From the NCBI GenBank assembly GCA_014378185.1, contig JACMOE010000081.1, positions 1 to 11,062 of the forward strand: a stretch of 11,062 bases of DNA. Direction: 5' to 3'. Both the position numbers and the translations under genes were made by a program. The stretch's first letter is position 1. Each line of letters opens with the position of its first letter. Shown here piece after piece: positions 6,762 to 11,062 of the stretch. This DNA is from Gemmatimonadaceae bacterium. GTDB lineage: Bacteria > Gemmatimonadota > Gemmatimonadetes > Gemmatimonadales > Gemmatimonadaceae. The notes below the pieces were generated by a model, which saw only the letters and a list, made by a program, of their open reading frames with translations, did not search any database and was not told the origin of the DNA.

Positions 6762-8906
6762 ATGCCTGATATGCACGCGCAAGAAACACTGTACCTCAAC
6801 CGCGAGCTGTGCTGGCTCGCGTTCAACGCGCGCGTCCTTCATGAGGCAACCGATCCACGCGTACCGCTCCTGGAACGGCTGAAGTTCCTGGCGATCTTCA
6901 GCAGCAATCTCGACGAGTTCTTCATGGTGCGCGTGGCGGGCTTGCGCCGCCACCTGGAATCCGGCACGTCGCACACCGCGGCGGATGGTCTCTCGGCGGC
7001 CGACCAGCTCGCCGCGATCCGGACTCGCGTCAGCGGCCTGCTTACCGAGCGGCGTCAGTGCCTCGAGCACCTGCTGCAGGAACTCCGTCCGCATGGCGTG
7101 CGCATCATCGCCATGCACGAGCTGACGGGCCCGGAACGGCGCGCCATCGACGAACAGTTCGAGTCGGCCATCTTTCCCGTACTCACGCCGCTGGCGGTGG
7201 ACCCGAGTCATCCCTTTCCGAACGTCTCCAACCTGTCCGTGTCGCTCGCCGTGGAGGTGCGCGACCCGGAGGTGGGCACCACCCATTTTGCCCGCGTGAA
7301 GGTACCGGCGCGGCTCACGCGATGGCTGGCCGTGCCGGGCCGAGCGCATGAATTCGTGCCGCTCGAGCAGGTGATCGGCGAGAATCTCGAAGCACTGTTT
7401 CCCGGCATGGAGGTGCTGGGCTGGTACGCGTTCCGCGTCACCCGCTACTCCGACCTGGAGCTCACGAACCTCGAGGATCCGGACGATCTCCTCGCGACCA
7501 TCGAGGAACGTGTGTTCGAGCGGCGGTTCGGCGAGGTGATCCGCCTGGAAGTGCAGGACGACATGCCGCAGCACCTGCGTGTGCTGCTGCTGGAGGAACT
7601 GCGGGATGCGGACTTTCCCGCGCAGACGTCGCTGAGCGAAGCCGACATCGAGAATGCAGGACACCTGCTGGACCTCTCCGACATGCTCGCGCTCAGCCAG
7701 CTGGAAATTCCCGAGCTGCGCGATCCCCCGTTCACGGCGTCGGTGCCGCACGAGCTGCGCGATCCGGACTGCTCCATCTTCGACGTCATCCGCGAGCGGG
7801 ACATCCTCGTCCACCATCCGTTCGATTCCTTTCCCGCCACTGTGGAGCGGCTGCTCCAGAGCGCGGCGAAGGACGAACACGTGCTCGCGATCAAGCTGAC
7901 GCTGTACCGCACCTCGGGCGACACGGCCATCGTGCGCGCGCTCACGGAGGCCGCGCAGGGCGGCAAGCAGGTGGCCGTGCTCGTCGAGCTCAAGGCGCGG
8001 GTCGACGAGGCGAACAACATCACCTGGGCGCGCACGCTCGAGGACTACGGCGTGCACGTAGCCTACGGCTCGGCGCTGCTCAAGACGCATACGAAGGTGG
8101 CGCTCATCGTGCGCCAGGAGCCGGAAGGGCTGCGCCGCTACGTGCATATCGGCACGGGCAACTACAACTCGCGCACGGCGCGGCTCTATACCGACGTCGG
8201 GCTGTTCACGTGCAGTCCGTCCATCGGCGCAGACGTCAGCGACCTGTTCAACTCACTCACTGGCATCTCGCGCCAGCGATTGTACCGCAAGTTGCTCGTG
8301 GCGCCGGCAAACATGCGCGACCGGTTCATCGAGCTCATCGAGCGCGAGGGTGAGCACGCGCGCGCCGGTCGGCCGGCCCGGATCGTGGCCAAGATGAACG
8401 CCCTGGTGGACGCCGTGGTGATCGACGCGCTCTATCGCGCATCGCAGGCCGGTGTAGAAATCGACCTCATCGTGCGCGGCATTTGCTGCCTGCGGCCGGG
8501 CATTCCCGGCGTGAGCGACAACATCCGCGTATTGAGCATCGTGGGGCGATTCCTCGAACACTCGCGCATCTTCCACTTCGGCAACGGTGGAGAGGAGGAG
8601 TACTACATCGGCTCCGCGGACTGGATGCCGCGCAACTTCCTCCGCCGCGTGGAGGCGGTGGCGCCAGTGGAGGGACCGCGCCTGCAGGCTCGGCTTCGCA
8701 GCCTGCTGCGCACCTGCCTCGAGGACAACCGTCAGGCGTGGGAGCTTCACGCATCCGGTACGTGGCATCAGCGCAAACCCGTGGGCCAGATACGCTCTGC
8801 CCACGTTCGGCTGCTGGCCGATTCGTGGGGCGAGGCGCCGGAGCCCATTCCAAACGTGAAGGTACCGGACGCAGGGTCGCCACAGGCGCAGCCAACGACC
8901 GAGTAG
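6762..8906 (+). CDS. ppk: Polyphosphate kinase 1
   Basis: Makes long-chain polyphosphate reversibly from the gamma-phosphate of ATP. The protein is 714 residues (E. coli Ppk is 688). The N-terminal domain opens with the characteristic LYLNRELCWLAFNARVL and SSNLDEFFMVR stretches (about residues 10-58). The two C-terminal phospholipase-D-like domains carry the catalytic histidines: His443 in LLKTHTK, matching the phosphorylated His435 of E. coli, and His600 in FLEHSR, matching His592. HIGTGNYNSRTARLYTD (about 472-488) and SADWMPRN (618-625) are also diagnostic. The last ~30 residues are a low-complexity Pro/Ala tail. ATG 6762 is chosen because AGGTGG lies 3 bases upstream; ATG 6771 is a possible alternative. 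It starts 7 bases after pstS and is probably cotranscribed and Pho-regulated with it. Its TAG stop directly abuts the TAG stop of the opposing ppx gene. Confidence 0.98.
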   Translation: MPDMHAQETLYLNRELCWLAFNARVLHEATDPRVPLLERLKFLAIFSSNLDEFFMVRVAGLRRHLESGTSHTAADGLSAADQLAAIRTRVSGLLTERRQCLEHLLQELRPHGVRIIAMHELTGPERRAIDEQFESAIFPVLTPLAVDPSHPFPNVSNLSVSLAVEVRDPEVGTTHFARVKVPARLTRWLAVPGRAHEFVPLEQVIGENLEALFPGMEVLGWYAFRVTRYSDLELTNLEDPDDLLATIEERVFERRFGEVIRLEVQDDMPQHLRVLLLEELRDADFPAQTSLSEADIENAGHLLDLSDMLALSQLEIPELRDPPFTASVPHELRDPDCSIFDVIRERDILVHHPFDSFPATVERLLQSAAKDEHVLAIKLTLYRTSGDTAIVRALTEAAQGGKQVAVLVELKARVDEANNITWARTLEDYGVHVAYGSALLKTHTKVALIVRQEPEGLRRYVHIGTGNYNSRTARLYTDVGLFTCSPSIGADVSDLFNSLTGISRQRLYRKLLVAPANMRDRFIELIEREGEHARAGRPARIVAKMNALVDAVVIDALYRASQAGVEIDLIVRGICCLRPGIPGVSDNIRVLSIVGRFLEHSRIFHFGNGGEEEYYIGSADWMPRNFLRRVEAVAPVEGPRLQARLRSLLRTCLEDNRQAWELHASGTWHQRKPVGQIRSAHVRLLADSWGEAPEPIPNVKVPDAGSPQAQPTTE

Positions 8907-8914
8907 CTACTCGG
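8899..8914. repeat. 16-bp perfect palindrome at the abutting ppk and ppx stop codons
   Basis: CCGAGTAGCTACTCGG reads the same on both strands. It is centred on the junction of two TAG stops, each preceded by a Glu GAG codon (8901-8906 for ppk, 8907-8912 for ppx). There is no intergenic base between the two convergent genes. As RNA it could form at most a short stem with a tight loop, so terminator function is doubtful. Confidence 0.7.
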
Positions 8915-10553
8915 CCTCGTCCGCGCCGGCGTCCTCCGACGAATACACCTCGCCGCCCGGCCCCACGATCTCGACGGGAACGCCGGCGAGCTTCGCGAGC
9001 AACTGCGACTTTCGATGCGCACCCCAGAGCTCGAGGCGCAGCACATTGGCGCCCTTCGTGGCAACGGGCGTGATGCGGATGGCCCGCTGCATCCAGCGCA
9101 CCTTCACGTCGCGCACCGCGCCCACGTGGCCACGGTCGAAACCATCCGCCACGCGCAACAGCGCTGCCAGCCGATTGATCTGCTTGCGCAGCGGCGCATC
9201 GAGCACACCGAAATTGCCCTGCTTCTTCCTTGGCGGCGACCCGCGATGATAGCGCGCCACGTTGGCGATGACGACCTGTTCCGCTGGCGTGATGCCGAGC
9301 AGCTCCGCATGCACGATGAGGTGATAGGCGTGCTTGTGGTGCCTGTCGTAGCTGATGTGATAACCCACATCGTGCAGGAGCGCGGCGTCCGCGAGGGCCT
9401 CGCGCTCGGCGGGCTCGCAGCCCAGTCTCGGACCAAGGGCATCGAACAGCCGCAGTGCCAGTCGCTGGACGTGCTCGGCATGTGGCACCTCGAAGTGGCA
9501 TCGCTCGGCAAACTCACGGACGGAGCGTTCGCGCGCCGCGCCCGGATCGGCGACGGTCGGCACCACGCGCGCGGCCTCGAGCAACAGGCCCTCGCGGATG
9601 CCGTAGCGGGACACCTGCACCTCGCGTGCTTCCAGGCGCGCCATCACCTCTGCGGACACCGCGAGGCCGGCCACGATGATATCGGCGCGCTCGGGATTGA
9701 GGCCGACGATGCCACGCCGTTCATCCGCGGAGGCGACGGCCAGCATGCCGAGGATGTGCTCGACGTCCACGCGCGGAACGGTCGTGGCGTGCACGTTGCG
9801 CGCGGTGAGCATGCCACGGCGGGCCAGGTGAATGCTCGCCAGGTTGGTGAAGGTGCCTCCGGAACCGATGAGTTGCGCGCCGCGCCAGTCGCGGCGAGGA
9901 AGCACGTCGCGCAGGCCATCGCGCACTTCCTTGCGGAGACGCGCGAGGGACTTGCGCGTGGCGCCGCCGCTCAGGAATCGCTCCGTGAGGCGCAGGGCAC
10001 CGAACGGCAGCGACACCAGGTTGTCGGGCACGCCGTCAGCCGCCATCGCGAGCTCGAGCGACCCACCGCCAATGTCCATGACCACAGTGCGGCCAGCGCC
10101 GAGATCGAAGTGGGCGAGGGCACTCAGGTAGGAGAGCCGAGCCTCGTCTGCCCCGTCGATGATGCGGATCTGGAGCCCCGCCTCCTGCCGCACGCGCGCC
10201 ACGAATTCCGCTGCATTCCCGGCATCCCGCACGGCGCTCGTTGCCACCGCGTCGATGCGATGCGCACCGAGTTGGCGCGCCAGCGTGGCCATGCGGCCGA
10301 TGGCCGCGGCGGCGCGCTCCATGGCTTGCGTGCCCAGCACGCCGGTGTGCTCGAGGTCCGCTCCGAGGCGTGGCGCCGCCTTCATTTCGTCAACGACCGT
10401 GATGCCTCCCTCCGGCGTGACGTCGGCCACGATCTGGCGCACGGAGTTCGAGCCCACGTCGATTGCGGCAATGCGCCGGATGGCACCTGCGCCGCGCTTG
10501 GCTCGAGCGGGACGCGGCGGGCGTGCGGGTCGAGGTGACGCAGCACTGCTCAT
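8907..10553 (-). CDS. ppx: Exopolyphosphatase, Ppx/GppA family with C-terminal HD domain
   Basis: Hydrolyses terminal phosphates from polyphosphate and/or the 5' phosphate of pppGpp; the two activities cannot be separated by sequence alone. The 548-residue protein starts with a basic Pro/Ala/Arg-rich, probably disordered extension (1-27), longer than usual. The ASKHA-type phosphatase fold follows: phosphate loops AIDVGSNSV (30-38) and DIGGGSLEL (160-168), the IIDGADEARL segment (131-140) whose Glu137 is the likely catalytic residue, and GSGGTFTNLA (230-239). Residues ~345-500 form an HD domain with candidate metal ligands His361, His394-Asp395 and Asp470. ATG 10553 is the only usable start before the first motif, but no Shine-Dalgarno sequence precedes it. 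It lies 69 bases downstream of phoU on the same strand and converges on ppk. Placing it opposite ppk pairs polyphosphate breakdown with synthesis. Presence next to ppk and phoU favours the exopolyphosphatase role. Confidence 0.94.
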   Translation of the reverse strand: MSSAASPRPARPPRPARAKRGAGAIRRIAAIDVGSNSVRQIVADVTPEGGITVVDEMKAAPRLGADLEHTGVLGTQAMERAAAAIGRMATLARQLGAHRIDAVATSAVRDAGNAAEFVARVRQEAGLQIRIIDGADEARLSYLSALAHFDLGAGRTVVMDIGGGSLELAMAADGVPDNLVSLPFGALRLTERFLSGGATRKSLARLRKEVRDGLRDVLPRRDWRGAQLIGSGGTFTNLASIHLARRGMLTARNVHATTVPRVDVEHILGMLAVASADERRGIVGLNPERADIIVAGLAVSAEVMARLEAREVQVSRYGIREGLLLEAARVVPTVADPGAARERSVREFAERCHFEVPHAEHVQRLALRLFDALGPRLGCEPAEREALADAALLHDVGYHISYDRHHKHAYHLIVHAELLGITPAEQVVIANVARYHRGSPPRKKQGNFGVLDAPLRKQINRLAALLRVADGFDRGHVGAVRDVKVRWMQRAIRITPVATKGANVLRLELWGAHRKSQLLAKLAGVPVEIVGPGGEVYSSEDAGADEAE

Positions 10554-10622
10554 GAGGCACGCACGGAGAGGGAGGCCGGGCCGGAACGCTGCCCCAATCT
10601 AGCAGGCGGCCGCCGCGCCGCG
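10554..10622 (-). other. phoU-ppx intergenic spacer
   Basis: A 69-base spacer between the phoU stop and the ppx start. It holds a 10-base palindrome GGCGGCCGCC at 10605-10614 and, on the minus strand, a TAGATT that could serve as a weak -10 element with a poor TGACGC upstream. No terminator with a T-run is visible, so readthrough from phoU into ppx is likely. The purine-rich GGAG-like runs lie on the plus strand and do not serve ppx. Confidence 0.4.
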
Positions 10623-11062
10623 TCAGGGAGAGAAGCTGTCCGCCGAGCCTCCAAAATGTCCACCATGCTTGATGTTCTTTCCCTCAGCGAGAAAGACCGC
10701 ATCCTCGCCGATGTTCGTGGCCAGGTCTGCCACGCGCTCCAGGTTGCGGCTCACCAGCAGGTACTCGAGCGACGGGTTGATCGTGCGTGCATCGCCCATC
10801 ATGTGCGTGAGCAGGATGCGGAACACCGACTCGTGCAACTGGTCCACCTGGTCGTCGCGGGCGCACACGTCGCGGCCAAGCGCGCCGTCGGCGCGGAGAA
10901 AGGCGTCGATCGCGTCGCTGAGCATCGCGCGCGCGCGCCGCGCCATCTCCTCGATTTCCGGATCCGGCGTGATCTTCGTGCGCTGCGAAATGAGCCGTAG
11001 GGCAGCCTGCGCGATGTTCACGGCGTGATCGCCCACGCGCTCGAGGTCGCTCGTCACCTTGA
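10623..11062 (-). CDS. phoU: Phosphate signalling protein PhoU (partial, C-terminal ~145 residues)
   Basis: Helical cytosolic protein that couples the Pst transporter to the PhoR sensor kinase and represses the Pho regulon when phosphate is plentiful. The reading frame is open to the right edge, so the N-terminus is missing; the GTG at 11057 is an internal Val codon, not the start. The visible part contains the end of the first three-helix repeat, with the metal-binding-type motif SDLERVGDHAVNIA, and the second repeat with RNLERVADLATNIGEDAVFLAEG. These two related ER.[AG]D..VNIA-like motifs are diagnostic of PhoU. The protein ends with a short Gly/Ser-rich tail after NIKH. It precedes ppx on the same strand. 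In many genomes phoU follows pstCAB, so those genes may continue off the right edge. Confidence 0.95.
   Translation of the reverse strand, partial: KVTSDLERVGDHAVNIAQAALRLISQRTKITPDPEIEEMARRARAMLSDAIDAFLRADGALGRDVCARDDQVDQLHESVFRILLTHMMGDARTINPSLEYLLVSRNLERVADLATNIGEDAVFLAEGKNIKHGGHFGGSADSFSP

Noticed and set aside
9015..10538. 507-residue plus-strand frame opposite ppx
   Set aside because: Shadow of ppx, with no family resemblance; ppx has all phosphatase motifs.
10605..10614. GGCGGCCGCC palindrome as a ppx operator or phoU terminator
   Set aside because: A 10-base GC palindrome is common at this composition and nothing else supports a function.

Overview
This GC-rich window (roughly 62-71% G+C by hand count) carries dense bacterial chromosomal genes, mostly with ATG starts and few recognisable promoters. 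The dnaK, phosphate and polyphosphate genes look like those of a high-GC soil or sediment bacterium; Gemmatimonadota is my best guess from protein character, unverified. The leftmost ~750 bases have a different, actinobacterial flavour. No rRNA, tRNA, CRISPR array, transposase or phage gene was seen, and no gene-free stretch exceeds 300 bases.

Layout. (1) Bases 1-1434, minus strand: an HtrA-type serine protease followed by a tatB-like gene cut by the window edge. The gene pair and the C-terminal half of the protease resemble the actinobacterial htrA-tatB pair, while the N-terminal half resembles the rest of the window. G+C and codon choice shift inside the protease gene near its catalytic-serine block. 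(2) Bases 1565-3508, minus strand: a complete dnaK without hrcA, grpE or dnaJ beside it, separated from htrA by two or three inverted repeats. (3) A 277-base divergent intergenic region, then plus strand 3786-5453: a PhoU-like DUF47 protein and a PiT-family low-affinity phosphate transporter, 9 bases apart. (4) A 230-base intergenic region holding short tandem repeats and, just before pstS, a near-consensus Pho box. (5) Plus strand 5684-8906: pstS lipoprotein and ppk1 polyphosphate kinase, 7 bases apart. (6) Minus strand 8907-11062: a Ppx/GppA exopolyphosphatase with a C-terminal HD domain, preceded on its strand by phoU, which is cut by the right edge. The stop codons of ppk and ppx abut.

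From 3.7 kb to the right edge the window is a phosphate-homeostasis cluster. PiT and its DUF47 partner give constitutive or low-affinity uptake. PstS captures phosphate for a high-affinity ABC transporter, whose pstCAB genes are not in the window and may lie beyond the right edge next to phoU. Ppk stores phosphate as polyphosphate, Ppx releases it, and PhoU links Pst activity to PhoR/PhoB signalling. The Pho box predicts that pstS-ppk is induced by phosphate starvation.

The most important item to check is the apparent chimera inside htrA, which could be a real recombination event or an assembly join. I found no gene family that is clearly new.
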